A DNA stretch of 64,000 nucleotides. It comes from Apoderus coryli. Lineage: Eukaryota; Arthropoda; Insecta; Coleoptera; Attelabidae. Below the pieces are notes generated by a model. The model did not search any database. It worked only from the letters and a program-made list of their open reading frames with translations, and was not told the origin of the DNA. Position numbers and translations under genes: made by a program. Below, piece after piece: positions 34,501 through 49,500 of the stretch. The stretch lies in the NCBI GenBank assembly GCA_911728435.2, contig OU452208.1, positions 9,052,001 to 9,116,000 on the forward strand, given 5' to 3'. The number at the start of each line of letters is the position of its first letter. Position 1 is the stretch's first letter.

Positions 34501-37500
34501 AACATTTACTTGCGATCTGGGTTTACAGTTGTCGAGTTGCCCCCATAGACTCGTCAACTTACCTCGGTACTGGGGCTAGATAGTTAAACTAATTATGTAC
34601 CTAAAATTCGTTTGTGGAATAGGCGTAAAATTATAATTCCTTCGATAAAGATATGTTATTTCGTTAAAACTTTAGTATGGTTTATTTTCTTAGGGCTGCC
34701 CTGGGTATTGCAATGTAATTTTAAAACATGTGAAGGAAAACTTACATAAATTCCTGACACTGAATTCTGTATAATATTTTTATTAAAACGCTTGTATTAA
34801 AAACGGTAGGCCGACCGAAATTCAATTTGTCTCGTAACTATTGACTTAATGAGCATAGTAAAATCCAAGTAATATATTAATTAATGAAAATTTTTACAGC
34901 ATAAAAAATTATGGAGTATACATTTTCTTTCCTACTTCGGATCAGCTCACTTTAAATTTTTTTATCTTGGTCGTTACAATTTTTAAATTATCCAAAATTC
35001 TTCGTTGTAAATTAATAACGTCTATTATGTTTTATTCCTTACCTGTGCCAGAATTTTTTCGAATTATCACAGTCAACTTCTGAGGCAAACTGGCAAATGA
35101 ACGTTTTCTGGTCGAAAGCAGTGTAATTAGCACATAAAAAGTCGTACCGTGTTCCAAAAAGGCAGTGATGATAGACCTTAAAAATAAAAAAGTTATAATA
35201 AATTAATCTAAAACATAACAATTTAACACTTTAAACTCAAAAACTCGTTTGAAGTCAGGGAAAGAATAGTTTTTTGATAAAGTTTTTTTGAATTCTTTGA
35301 AATTAATTTTTCACCATTGTAGCTAGTTTTATTTTTATTGCTGCTAGTATATAGAGGAAAGCTCGCTAGAAAAGCAGGCGGAAAATAAAAAGGTGCAATT
35401 CAAAACGAGATTACGTGTAATATGCCAGAGGGCGAGGTGGAATCACAGATGATACCTGTGGTGGAATATTAAGGGAGATAATTAATAATTAGGAAGACAC
35501 ATACACTGGGTATACATTGTAGTTTTTCTTCAATGGCGTTATTTGAAGTACCTACTAACAGGATCGCATACGGAAAATAATTTCAAGTGTACAGGATGTC
35601 TCAAAAAAAGATATGTATATCTAAGTTATGATATATACTTGGGTAAACATGTTCACTCAGTATTTACGCTTTACGATATGATAACAGCGTAACATATCGG
35701 TCCGTTATATCATTGCCATATTATTTATACTTTTATGCACGTGATATACTTAATACGAATTAATACCTATTTAATATAAAAGGTTTATTCTGGTTCAAGA
35801 GTTTATAAAATTATGTAATGTTAAACAATACACGCTTCGTTTGTTTTATATACACAAGTATCGTTTTTGTAAAAATTCAGGTATACCTATATTAAAAACC
35901 AGTTACTAAATTTTAAATAAATTCGGTTTAAAAAACTATATCGAGGTAAATGGATTTCATACCAATTTCACTGTTGTTATACATATTATACCAATACAGT
36001 ACACAATCATGTTATGTATTAAAAATAGTTGATATACAGAGCTATATAAAGTGAAAGTGATTTTTGAGAAATAAACAAAACATATACTAACAGGGTGAAT
36101 AAACAAAATGTCCTAGAACGACACTTTGTAAAGCATTCGTTGTATCAAAATTTTGCTGTATTGTATAATATTATGTACCCATTATTAATCTGTAGGTATC
36201 TTTGACGCCCGGGGCGGTAATACATTAATATTGTTGACCATTAAGATATTAATGTATAATGTAACCGACACGAAGAATATACACTTGGCAACGCAATCTT
36301 TAACTAACTGTTCGTTCTTATCGTTGTCACATTGTACCTTGAAATTTAATTGATTTTAGTTGGCTTTAGAAAACAAATAATCACCAATTATTATTATGAC
36401 AAATCTACGTTAAAATAACGTGACGTTAAGTTTCGGATTGGTATCTAGGCCGCATGCGCAGAAATTACGATAACGCTATTTGAATAGCGGGACGCGATAT
36501 TTGTTTGCGATTAGCGTGATACATACTGGATAACGCTAAATAAAAATGACTTTGATTGGCTGAAAGCAACTGAAGAATTAGCTGACAAATGTAAGTTTCA
36601 AATTTAATAAATCCAAGCACACTATTGCTATAATATAAAATTGACTTGTTGGTGAAACGGTTTCACCACTGATATTTTAGAAACAGTGGTTCATTTATAT
36701 CTGACATAATATACAGGGGTGTGCATTTTAAAAAATCGAGAAAATTAATGAAATGCCAAATATGGTAACACTGTGTGATTGTTCAAATTACAGTAACAGT
36801 TCGTTTGGCAGAAGCACAGCATTTATATATACTTTTTTCTATCCAAACAGAATCTAAAAAAACATCGAAATAACTTACGTACGCTATAGTTGAAATGTAG
36901 GCTAAATATTGAAGATAAACGAGAATAAATTCGAAACGGTGCATTTAAACCCGATACTATTACATATCGTTGATTTTGGCTTTTTATTGTTTTAAATTAT
37001 TTAAATTAAGGAAGTCGAATGCCATCATTGCAATATGTAAAAATTAAAACTTCAAGTTAACCCAACAAAAGTGTCTCAGATAAGGTAGGGGGTTCCTCTT
37101 AAACAGGCCACCCAGTACATATTATAGATTCCAAATAAATAAGACATATTACAAGAGATTTTCCTTCTATTACTCTGTAGATGTGTGAAAGATAATCTAA
37201 ATGCTGTACCTACATTCCAATGTAATTGAAAGCAAAATAAAGCGCATCATTTTTTTAGCGAACAACAGAGAAGTTCAAGCTATCTATAAATATTAAAATT
37301 AATCATATTTGCAAAAAATATGACAAGAAAACGTGTTTGTTTGACCTATAGCGAAGAGCATTTTCAGTTATTAAATTTATTATAATAAATCAAGGAACGC
37401 CAATTATATTAATTTATGCACTTATTAAATAATATTATAATGATGATACTATACTTGACCTACCCCTTTTCGTGTATTTGGTTTATTTTTACACAATAAT

Positions 37501-40500
37501 TGAGACCGTTTTCGCTCTATTTGCACAAACAAATTGTTATATTTATATTATCAAATAATTAAAATTATATTAAAATGGTGTACATATGCAACTTTTTGTT
37601 GTTATTCCCTGTATAAAATGTGTTGCCAACAATACGTTGATAAAAAGTACCAAATAGCAGTTGTCAATTTGAATCAAAGTTATTTCTCGTAAGTTGTGTG
37701 CTTCAAAAACGATTAAAATGGAAAGTGATGAAAGCATCTACTTTGTTGTCAAGTTATTCGACGCTAAGAGCAACTCTTAATGAACAAAAAAACGAAATTT
37801 CAAAATACCAAAAATTACGAGCTATCCTAAAGCAAAGATTGCGAATGAATTGTGTACATTAATCTTTGCCTAAACCGACAGTCGGACGGCTATAAAGCGA
37901 ACAAGCCAAAAAATCTATCACGGGAACAGATACAGCAGTTTTTTACTGGAGCACCAGATGACATCTATTTGATAACTAAGGTGATTTTAAAGTAAAACGT
38001 GAAAAAATTTAGTATAATTTGTTTGTTATTACTTTCAGATTGCTTTAATATATTTTTTCGCCTGCCTGCACTTAAACAGAGTTTTACCGCCCGCATATGC
38101 GGGCGGTAAATGACCAGTTAGCGCCCGCTCTTTTTATTTTTTTTTCATAGATGGCGCTACTGTTAGATTTCCAATAATAACGTTAACAGCAGTAGTTTTC
38201 ACTCACTTAACTTCATGTGCATTCCATCTAGAGGATAAGTTGACAATTAATTGAGAAAGTTTACTTAGGTAGTCGTCTGCCATTCCGCTAAACTTATTTA
38301 ATTATTTAAAATTGTCCATTGTTAATTAGTAATCACTTTTTAATTATTATTGTAGTACCGAAATATACCTAATATTCTAAAATCAAATTTCTATAGCGTA
38401 CACGCTCAGATAATAATTTGACAGTTTCTTTCTACATTTAAAATACTCAACACTGACATGTGAGCCTGTCACATAAGTTTATCTGATCTGAGTTTGTCAA
38501 AAGATAACGCCTATTATCATGTACGTCAAAAAATACTCCCATTAATTACTGTCAAAAACTGTCATAACAGTAATAATTAATTATTAAATTAAAGTTCTTT
38601 TGGTTTAATATTGTAGTATGAAGAGGCAGGCGAAAAACAGTTGTAAGCACCACTGGCGGTAAAGCCGCTGCAGCCCTTCACTGTATAGCTGCCCTCGCTC
38701 GCTTCGCTCACTCGTGCGTCTATACAGCGGCGGGCTGCAACGAATGCTTTACCGCCCTTTATACTTAATATACTATTGTCTATATTATGAGGGCTTAAAA
38801 AATGGTACGGGAATAATTTTGCCGGCCCGGATTGTGTTTGCCATACTGAAATTTTTGTCGTCCGGTAACAACTTAAAATACGGGTATAACAGGGTTTGTG
38901 GCGCCAAAACACTCCTAGAATGTCAATATTTTGTAATGTTTCCAGAAAAACAATTTTATATGGTTAACAAATACTCAGTAACGGTTAGAAATCGAACCCA
39001 CATCTCCCAATTGCTGGACGGTTACTTTGCCCAATAAGCTACTGTCATTCAGTTTATTGTTTTTGATTCACAATTAACAATTTGCCCATTTTTACACATC
39101 AAATCGGAATCTATCAGAAAGTTTGCTTAAAAATTCCATATGTGGTTGATATGTTTATGATAATTGCTAGTAATTGATCAATACAACAAAAGTGTCCATC
39201 GAATGCGCTACACTAAGTGAAGTGATATATCCATACGAGGGTCACCTTTTCAATTTTTACAAACGAACACTAGATGGTGCTTTTGACATGTGTCATCACT
39301 AAAAAAATGTAGATATGTAGATAGATAATATTTCTATAACATGAAAATGTATATTACTCGTAAAGGTTCTCATTTGATGATTTTTTACGATTTCAAAAAA
39401 GGTTAACTCCACAAGAATATATTAAATCGCTTCGTGAATTATACATCGAAAAACAATAGAGTCTTAAAAAACTATCTATTGTTTTTTTCTGTCCCATCTG
39501 GAAAAGTTTAAACAAAACCCTTGTATCGGAGGGCAAATAATCACGAAAACAAAGCACAGTCTGAACATTTTTGAATGCGACTAAGTGTGAGACACTGACT
39601 GACACTGCTATTTCTCATGAATATATCAAAATAAAACCAAAATCATAATCAATATGTATACATGGTCAGCTGAAAACTGACATTTGATAAGTCAACCATT
39701 ATGTGGTACTTATAGCTAAAAACTAAAACCAATATTTACAAATATCACAGTTCATAAACAACAAACACACATATATTGTATAATAGCATATAAACTATAA
39801 AAAACACAACGACGGAAATTTTTTTTATTCCTCTGTTTCGTCGACGATTTCTTCGTAGTGGTAAATGACCTCACTCAGATATCGCTTCAGTTTGTGTTTG
39901 AATGGTCGCGTAGTCTTTTATATCTTCAGGTAGATGATGAGAAATCCTCCCGCAATTATAATAAGGGGACTTTTTGTATTTTGTTGTCCTGTGCTGAGGA
40001 ATTACCAGCAGTGACCGATTTCTAGTGTTGTGTCGGTGATCCACGATGTCTTGCGTAAAGCGACTTTTATGTACGTAGCAATATACAGCACATTTTAAAA
40101 CATATATGGCATGCACAGTTAACAGCCGATTTTCTTTAAATATATTTTTACAGGATGTTCTGCGTTTTATACCAAATATCAGTCTGCCCCACAAACACTC
40201 TATTGATCTGCGATGCCTGACCCCAAGTTATTATGTTGTATGATATGGAATACACCATCGAATAGTATATCTGAAGTAAAGTAGATTTATCGACGAAAGG
40301 TTTCATTTTGAAGATGGCAAAGACAGCGCTATTTAATTTTCCACAAACGTGATCCAGATGACATTGCCAAGTAAGACCCGCATCCAACCATGACCTCCTC
40401 AGACAGCAGAATGTCGAGACGTTGAACAGGATTCCTAATATAAAACTGTGTGTAGGTTGTTTTGTCTGAGTTTAGAATGAGCTGATTGCGATTACACCAC

Positions 40501-43500
40501 ACCGCCATTTCGTCCTCCACAACAACCTTCGCATTCATTAATTCCCTCGTGTTATTAGTGCTCAAAAGAACCGACGTATCGTCGGCAAAGTGAATCATAG
40601 AACCACTCACCTTCAAGGCGGCGATGTACAAGATAAATATGAGGGGAGCCAACACCGATCCCTGAGGAGCCCCCACATTGATCAAATGCACATTCTAGAA
40701 ACGTCATTTACCTTGACAAGTAATTTCCTCTCAGACAAAAAAAACACGAGCCACCTGTGTATGTTGCCCCTTATTCCCATATTATATAATTTGCTTATCA
40801 AGCCATTGTTTGGTTTCCACTGTATTTTTTTTTTTTTTCATCAAAAAGCAATGCTTTATCAAAACTCGAAATTCCCTTTTTCCATTTTTTTTTTTCAATA
40901 TCAAACGTTGCTTCACACAAAATGCTATAACTCACGAATCAATAGTCAGATTGCTGTCAAATTTATACACGTATCGTTTGAAGGTTAGTACTAAATAAAA
41001 ATCATATGGAAGAAATTCTAGTATCGCCATCTACGTGTCATCCTATGGCCTTTTTGAAGCAAAAATTATGGCAAAACCTTCATTGAACCAATGATTATAT
41101 ATTATTATAAATTTAATACATTAAGACTAAGGATATAAAAAAAAGTAAACATACATACCTGACATTTGTGCGGAACACTTGCATAGAACCCATCATGTAA
41201 ACCATCACATTTGAAATCAATCTCGGTCTTAGCAGGCACCCGTTCATAGAATGGATAATCTGATAAATTGTACCCGTTCAGTTCTTTCGGCAGATTTGGA
41301 TCCCAAACATAGTCAATTTGAGGATTACCCGTTAATGTAGGTTTTGTTGAGTTAGTATCATTGTCTAGTGTACCATTAACTAGTAGTTCGTCGGAATTTG
41401 TGATTGTTACTGACTAAAACAATAAATAGAAGACAGAGATTATTTTAAGAATTACTAAATTGACTATGGTTACACAAGTTATGTTATGGACTTGCTAATG
41501 ACTTGGTTTGTCTTATCGGCTCTTACTTGCATAATAGACAGCAATTTGTAATTTATAACAGCTACAGATCACCCAACTATGCTGCGACGTCGGGGGTTCC
41601 CATTTAGGACTACTACTTTTTATTTAATCAATAACCTGCCAGGTACAGCGAAGGTTTTTAAATACTTTCTTTTAAGATAGACGGAGTATACCTGGAACGG
41701 GGTTTCAGTCAAGATCTGCTGCTGAGTAGATTTAAATTTCGATCGCTGAGTACAGGAGGACTGTGGCCTCGGTTTTGTTTTTGTTCCAAAAAGGTCTGAT
41801 AAAATTTCTAGGACGTATAGTACATCAAAAATAAGTTTAGTTTACTCTATAAAACTACTTCCGAAAATGCAACCCTAAAGAGCTATAGGCCCTAGAAGAT
41901 GACACGCTAAAATCGTTTTTTGGAAATGTCCTCGAAACTATCAAAGGGAACTTAGTGGAATTTGGCAAAGGGGCGTAGTTTTGAATGAAAAATGCAATCA
42001 ATATGTCGGAACCTTCATAGTTTATTCAGAGGCGTAACTTACGAGGGGGCTGGAATGGTTTAATGATCATATCTTTTGTGAGTTGTATTATCTAAAAAAG
42101 GTATCAAAATTTGATGATTTTGATTGAGCTTCATTTATTTTACTAAAAAAATATACTCTTGTCAAAATGTTTTAAACCTGACAATTTTCGAGTAATTTAC
42201 ATATCAATGTTGAAGTGTTTTTCAAGCTTTTTAAATTACTTGTCCAAAAAGGTTTTAGAAACTCTTAAGTACCTATGCCTTGATATGATATGATAACCTG
42301 AAATGCCTAAGTATCTTTTCCTTTAAAAAAACTCTGTAATCTTATATCCGCTCTGATTTTTGATTTTGTGTTTTGATTATTATTGTTGGTGTTTTCTGTT
42401 TTTTATGATATATAATGGTTTGTTTTTCTGTTAAATGTGATAGGGAGCTCCAAGAATAATATATTTATATTAACATGCTTTTTTTTATTATTATTTTGTA
42501 AAATATAAGTTAACTACTTATGTTTTTCTTCCTCCGGTCTAGATTTTGAAATCAGTCTTACGATGGTCTAGCCATGTTGTAGTTCTATGTTTAACATAAA
42601 ATTAAGTACGGTATTGTAATTTATTTTCTGAATTGCAAATAAACTTATTATTATTATTATTATATAAGGGTAAACAAATAAACAGGATGTCAAGTTGATA
42701 TTGTCTGATGGATTCCTGTTATTTATTATTAACCTAATTTACTTTTAAGAAATGGCAAATTATACGTATTATTCTGAACAAGTTGATATGATAATAACCT
42801 TGGGTCAGTGTCTTGGAAATTCAAACTTAGCAGTTAGAAGATATGCAGCAAAATTTCCTGCTAGAATTGTACCGAATCGAAGAGCATTCAACCTTCAATT
42901 AGTTCACGCAGATTCGCAGTAAGAACCAATACTTCCCATTCAAGTGCGTTTAGAGTTGTAAAATAATACCAACTCCACCTTTGCCACTTTTTGAAAAGTT
43001 CAACATTTACAATCAGAGGATATGCCTTTAAGGGTCGATTTTTGTGAAGTACTACTTGAACAAAAAACTAATGATCCTAACGCGCATGTGTAGTTTTATA
43101 GAGTGAAATACATTTATTTTTTGCGGTACTATACGTCCTAGAAATGATGGCAGACCTTTTTGAAAAATCTTGTATAGTATGTGCAGACACTTTGAGATAC
43201 TTCTGTAGGGTAAGAGACATTTATGTTAGGTCTAATTATAATAATAAAGGACTTTTATTGCAAATTTAATAAAACAAATATACATCTGCAACAGGGCGAG
43301 TTTCAGTTCGCAGTCTGTTCAGCTAACCCCCTAATTCTGTTGAGACTTTGTAAGTGTTATTATTGTGTTATGTATTTCAATTATATTTTTATATGAGGTG
43401 TATTATCTTTTCTTTTTGTTATCTTATGTGATTTTGTGATCATTGTAGTAACATTTTATAGATAGTAAGAATTTTTGAATCAAGTTGATTGCTCTGTAAG

Positions 43501-46500
43501 GGCGAAAACTGTTTGTTTTATTTATTTATTTAAAAAACGATTTATTCAAATAGCAAATTCAGCCATTCTTCGCTAGAATTACGGCTGCGGCATTCAACCA
43601 CACTTATTCATAAGGAATTATTGAACCTGAATTAAGTGATCTGTTTAAGATAAAGTTTTACACTTTGGGTCACCCTACACATCTAATCATCAACATTTTA
43701 AGCAATATCAATTATATGGTTTAACGCTAATTTATTTTTTGGTAATTATTTTTCATAGTGTTTTATTTGAGTGAGATCTAAATCATAATTATGTCTAATT
43801 AATTAAATATTGTTTTGTGTTACCAAAGAATTTCGTCTCGGTCTGAATATTAATACTATTTCAGTACTTTCTACCGCTGCTTGTGTTTGCCGTCAAAATA
43901 AAATCAAAATAACGAAGAGGTACGATGTGATTTGAATATCGTAGGTATGCTAATCGAAAACAAGTTTCTTTCTCAAACGTATTACCTCATGTCTGTTTTG
44001 CTAATCATAAATGTAGATTGGAAATAGACAAAAATATGTCAACTATACCGGGTGATTCGCGTTGAAATTATCGGGGAATCACAGACCTTTTATTTAGCAT
44101 TGTGTCGTTGTGAGATTAGTACGCGCCAAAAGACTTTGCACTCTGTATGATCTTTAAACATTTGAATGAAAAATAGGGCAAATCAATTTAAAATAAACGT
44201 GAATTGCTTCCAGTATCGGATATTGACGAAATTTATTAATTATTAAAAATGTAAATCTAGCTAGCTTAGATTCTAAAAGCATTCCTCAGTCATCGTTAAA
44301 AACTAAATTACCTCAACTTCATTGTTTGGTTCTGGTGCTAACGTTGTCGTGGTTGTACTAGTGGATCTTCCAAATATTAACGATGTGGCTCTAATACCAT
44401 ATACATCATGTAGACATAACAAAAGAACACCTGGAAAATTATACAAGGACCATATTATAGCGAAAATAAAAGGAAAATCAGTTTAGGTTCAAAGAATAAT
44501 ACTGGTTTAACTAATTCAGACATGTGGGGTGTGGTAAACCCCCTACCCAGGGGCGGTGTTAAAATTTAATAGTCATATATTAACAACTGTAACCAAGAAT
44601 TTATTTTTAAAAACTTTATTTTTCATAACAAAACAATTAGTGTGAAAATGGCTTATTCTGAGCAATTTTGGCAGTACATTATTGAATACTTTTCGGTCTC
44701 GAGTGCGAGAGAGATACTGAACACTTGCACTCGGTCTTTGGTCTTGTCTTTTCAGCGAGTGGTTCCGGATTTTCATCTAAAAGTTTACGTATCGAACCTC
44801 CTAACTCCCGTGTTAACCTAGGATATGCCATTCCTTGCTCTTGGTGTTCCTCAATTAATTGAAATCCCAGTTTTTTTAGAAAAATTCTGCTAGATAAGAG
44901 ACAATTATCATTGTCTTCCTTGTATACGATTTGGCCTTTAATTTGCAAGTGAAAAAAATAAAGTTAAAGGCCAACGTCTGCTCTTACGAGCTACACTATA
45001 ACTTGCCGACATCTCGTTAACCACATCACTTGGTGAAATTATAGAAGGATATGATTTATGACAGTTTTTGTCTGATTCCTCATTAATGAGAGACGATATA
45101 AGCAAAGTTACTTTGCCCTTTTTGAGATAATAAGATACAATTAATTACTTTGCCTTTTACATTTAAAAACTCCGGCGGTATATCCGGTATATTTTTTCTG
45201 ATGTATCTAAAAACTTACAGCTTTAATAAATTATTTTCTCAAGTTGCGACACGTGGAGTTAGCAAAACTCCAATTAACTTTCAGATGATGTGGCTTCAAC
45301 GAATATTACGGCTACGACCGTCTACAGCAGAGGGTTTAACTTGAAGGTACTGAGGTGCTGTAGTCTATTGATATATTTAAAATATGGCGCGTATTTTGCG
45401 GGCGCTTGGGTGTATCATACTCACATGTCGGATACCGGGCTAAGGCCAAACAATTTCGATATCGTTGCCAAATATTTAAATTTAGCAAATCCTGGAGAAT
45501 ATACAGGGCCTTGTTTTCGTCGATCCTCTGCGACAATTTTAGGGATGGAAGTCAGCAAGTGTTGCTGAAGGATACATTGAAGCAATAAAATTGAAGTAGC
45601 TAATATGATTTTTAAAACGAAAACTGAAAAATCTGTTATTAATAGATGTAGTAGGTATCTGGTGTTCAGCCGGTGATTAATAATTGTTATAATTACAATA
45701 TAAAAATAAATATTCATAAATCAATAATGAAAAAATTATTACAAACATGAATGAATGTTTTTTTAATTTGACATAAAAAAAAAATTGGGACTAAATTTGA
45801 AACCGATAGAAAATGCAAAGCCAAACAACTTTTCCAATTAATTTTTTTTTTAAATTTTGCTTTCCTTCAATAACAAAAGAAAATCCCATTTGATACAGAC
45901 TTTTTGCGGACATGGTATAGTCAGAGTTTTTACCTTATTGGTATTTATCAAATGCAATTAACTGTTGGTTAAAAACACAAGCAATTGCACGTTATATGAA
46001 TAATAAATTTGCAATATTCGTTGTATGTATAATGCAATCGCACACTGAATTGATTTGAAAATAGACTTTCATTTCTTCTATGTAGCCAATGTGGTTATTA
46101 TTTTTTTCGAATTTTCCTTTAGACATTTTTTTTGCTACAAATTCTAATTAAAATTCATTGTATAATTAGTTAGTTAGTAACAGGCGCGCAAAGTAGAGTA
46201 ATAATCTTTCTCCACGACGATTTCTGTACAGGGTGGGCAAATATATACAATTTTTCAATACGTTTAATGACAAATTCATTGCTGTCTAATTAAAATAATC
46301 CACATTTATGCAATTTCAGAAACCTTGCAGTTTAGGTATAGGAACATAATATATCATTTGAAAGCAAATTTGATTGTATTTCAGAATATTTCATAATATA
46401 CAAGGTGTACCATTTGAGAAAATTGACTTATGCCTATTTTGAGTAGTAGAGCATACTACAGTAATTTGCGACCACCCTGTAATCAAGTGTGTCAATCTCT

Positions 46501-49500
46501 CAAGATAGTTGATATTCTAAAGGTGTTATTGAACCACCTTCCAAAATTCAAGATCGTGTTTATTTAACCGAGAAAATGGCAAATATTTTCCGGAGACCTG
46601 CTTTGGACGAAAAAAATTCAAAATAAATTATTTATTCAAAAACAGTTGAAGATAGGTATAGGGAAGTGTTAAACTAAAATACTCCAAAGTTGATGGAGAA
46701 TCCAAAAATATAATAATATATAGGGTGTTCCATTTGAAATAAGAAATTTGGTATCAACTTCCGGTATAACCGGACGTCCTGCAAATATTAAAATATTATA
46801 GACTCATAGATGGGGTTGACCTGAGTAATCCCTTAAATTTTCAAAACAATGGTATGGTTACTTTTCCCAAAACTTCTAAGGTTCCATCGACCAGCAATCA
46901 CCCTGTTATATATGGAGGGCTCAGAAGTCAATCAGTGTAAATCACTAAATATAGAAAATTGGTGTTTTTCGAAACTTGTATTAAAATAAAGATTTCCGTT
47001 AAGGTACTAATAACCATTTTTATTGAGATATAACATACTCATAAACATAAATATAACACATATTAATAAAAAAGGAAAGCGTTTTTCTTTTTTTATTCAT
47101 TTAAACAGAAAAAAAATTACTTAAGCGAAATGTCCACTGAAAACTTTTTTTTATTGAGGTATAAAATACTGAAAAATTAAATAATATTACACATAAAAAT
47201 TAAACGCCTTTCTCTTTTTCATTCGTTTAAACACAAAAAAAATGGCTGATAAAGTAACAGTATAATAAAAATGAAAATCATTTTTGTTTTTTTTTTTAAA
47301 CTAACAAAACATAAAATAAAAAATCAGTCTATGAAATTATCCGAACCGGCACTGTCAAGGGTGTCCAGTTGAGCGACTTTTGAAGTTGAAGCTCGAGTTT
47401 TTGTATCTACTGGTAGATTTTTATAAAATTTGTGATAGTTTGGCGGAATATAAGGCAGCAAATCAAACATGTGTTTCTTTTTTGATCTTTGACAGGTCTG
47501 CGATTTGGGTAGGGCTTCTGGAACAATATTGCACAAATTAGGTCGTCTTCCCTGTCCTGAAGTTTTTGTGATATTAATCTCATTAAACGGCATATCATCC
47601 TGTAGAGTTTCTTTATAAAAAATAGATTCCGGCTTATTTTTTGAATACCTAAGCTATTTTATATTCAGCCAATTCACTTTTGCCCCTCCATTACTGATTT
47701 TTCTATTAATTATATTGTCTTCTAACATTTTCGTAGAGATAAATTCTTCCCGCTTCATTTTTATTACTTTAAATGGATTAGTCTTTTTAGCAGTGATAAC
47801 TAAATTGATCCAGTCTTCAGGACCATAAATGAACTCCTTTTTCTTTGCCTTTGATTCAATGACTCCAAAATCCGCATCATTTGGAAGATAGCTATGACCT
47901 GACACGAGAAATTTATGGTCAATTGAAGAAGCAGTCATTTCTGGATCTTGAACGCGTTTTAGCAGCGATAGACTCAGTTTAATATTTCGGTTTTGACCTG
48001 TACAACTATCAGAATACAAAACGATATTTTCACAATTCCTGGCATTCCTTTTCAGATGTTTTATCAGGCAGTCAGCAACTTCTTGTGAACCTCCAGACCC
48101 CTCTATTTCGTCCCACATAAACATGTACCCGTTATTGTCATTGAAACTATGAACTCCCAGGTTGTAAATGTATAAGTTCATCTTATAATAAGCTACAGAT
48201 GTGCTAAGTTTGGGAAAGGGTAAAGCTTTTTGTAGGTCGAATGTAAGAATATAAATATTCTGATATACTATCCGAGTAAGGATCTTTTTCTTCTAGTTCT
48301 GATGGTAAATCAACTGTATTTTCACTCATTATTACAGATATAAAATCATTAATAGCGTTTGAAGGTGATTAATAAAACTGCAACCACGTTTTGACACGCC
48401 GAGATGACTTACACTATCTGACTTCGGAATATTTTCTAATTTTATTCACTAGCCAAATTAAATCCTGCCATCTGTTGGCTTTACTGTGAAGCATCGACTT
48501 AGGCGGTTTGTCCACTGAAAGTTTTAACTTTAAAGAGGAACCTTTACTACCTAACTCAATTTTCACAGAAAAATGACTTACGCTGATTGGCTTCTGAGCC
48601 CTCCATATATATATATATATACACATACAACCTAAACCGTAATAGATAGGGGAAAACTAATTAAGACGTCACGTTCTACTTTTTTGCGTTTAGTTTAATG
48701 CCGCAATCGTAACACCGCTAACTTGACTAGTTACCTTTATGCAGGGTGATTTTCATTTTTTTTGTCTTTTCTTTTTTCCTTCATATCTCCGTTGCTATTA
48801 GTAGAGTTACGTGAGAATTGTTTTAATAAAAGTTGGAGACAATTTGATGCTAAATGCAGTGGCGTACTCAATTTTTTTTCGAAGTCCTATTGTTTAAAAT
48901 AACGCTAACAACTTTGTTTTCTCAAATGGGACACTCTATATATCAAAGTGTCACTAGCTTCCAAATTTTATTCTCTTTATAACTCTGTATGACAAGTGGC
49001 TATATATTTAGTCGAACTTAATAAACATGAATAAAAACCATATTTTAAACAGATTTACAAATAAAATACCTACATTTTATAATTTATCTACTGTTTTCAC
49101 TGTACTGTATATATATTTTGTTTAAAAAAATATATGACCTCCGTAACGATACAGAATTTTAATAATTATTATTATGTAATTATTTCCAATAAACTAACGT
49201 AATAAACGAACTACTTTATTCAAAAATTAGAAAAAAATGCCATAACTGGGATTTGAACCCAGAACCTTCCGCATGAGAAGCGCAAGCTCTATCAGTGATC
49301 CCAAAAATTTTCAAATTACTTTATTATATTCTAATCAGAGTTATAGGTTCCAACTACCTAACTGGTAAAATTTTAAACGCAATTTTCTCGAGAGTTATGG
49401 GGTCAAATGTCAAAAGTAACCTATCGCTATAAAGCAGATAAAAAATGCTTTAAAATGATGTAGCACTCACGGTTGTGTCCACCTCTATTACAGGGCTAAA

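Larger units (their letters stand above)
33290..34590 (+). mobile_element. pogo/Tigger-like DNA transposon relic in intron 4
   Basis: An N-terminal psq-type HTH (33313-33400) and a C-terminal transposase tail with a PHD-like finger (33790-34575) lie on the same strand. The catalytic DDE part is missing. In its place is a GC-richer stretch (33420-33720) whose origin I cannot tell. Confidence 0.75.

Noticed and set aside
38589..39037. Open frames of about 107 residues on both strands around the GC-rich hairpin
   Set aside because: They arise from the GC-rich inverted repeat, overlap each other antisense and show no recognised motif.
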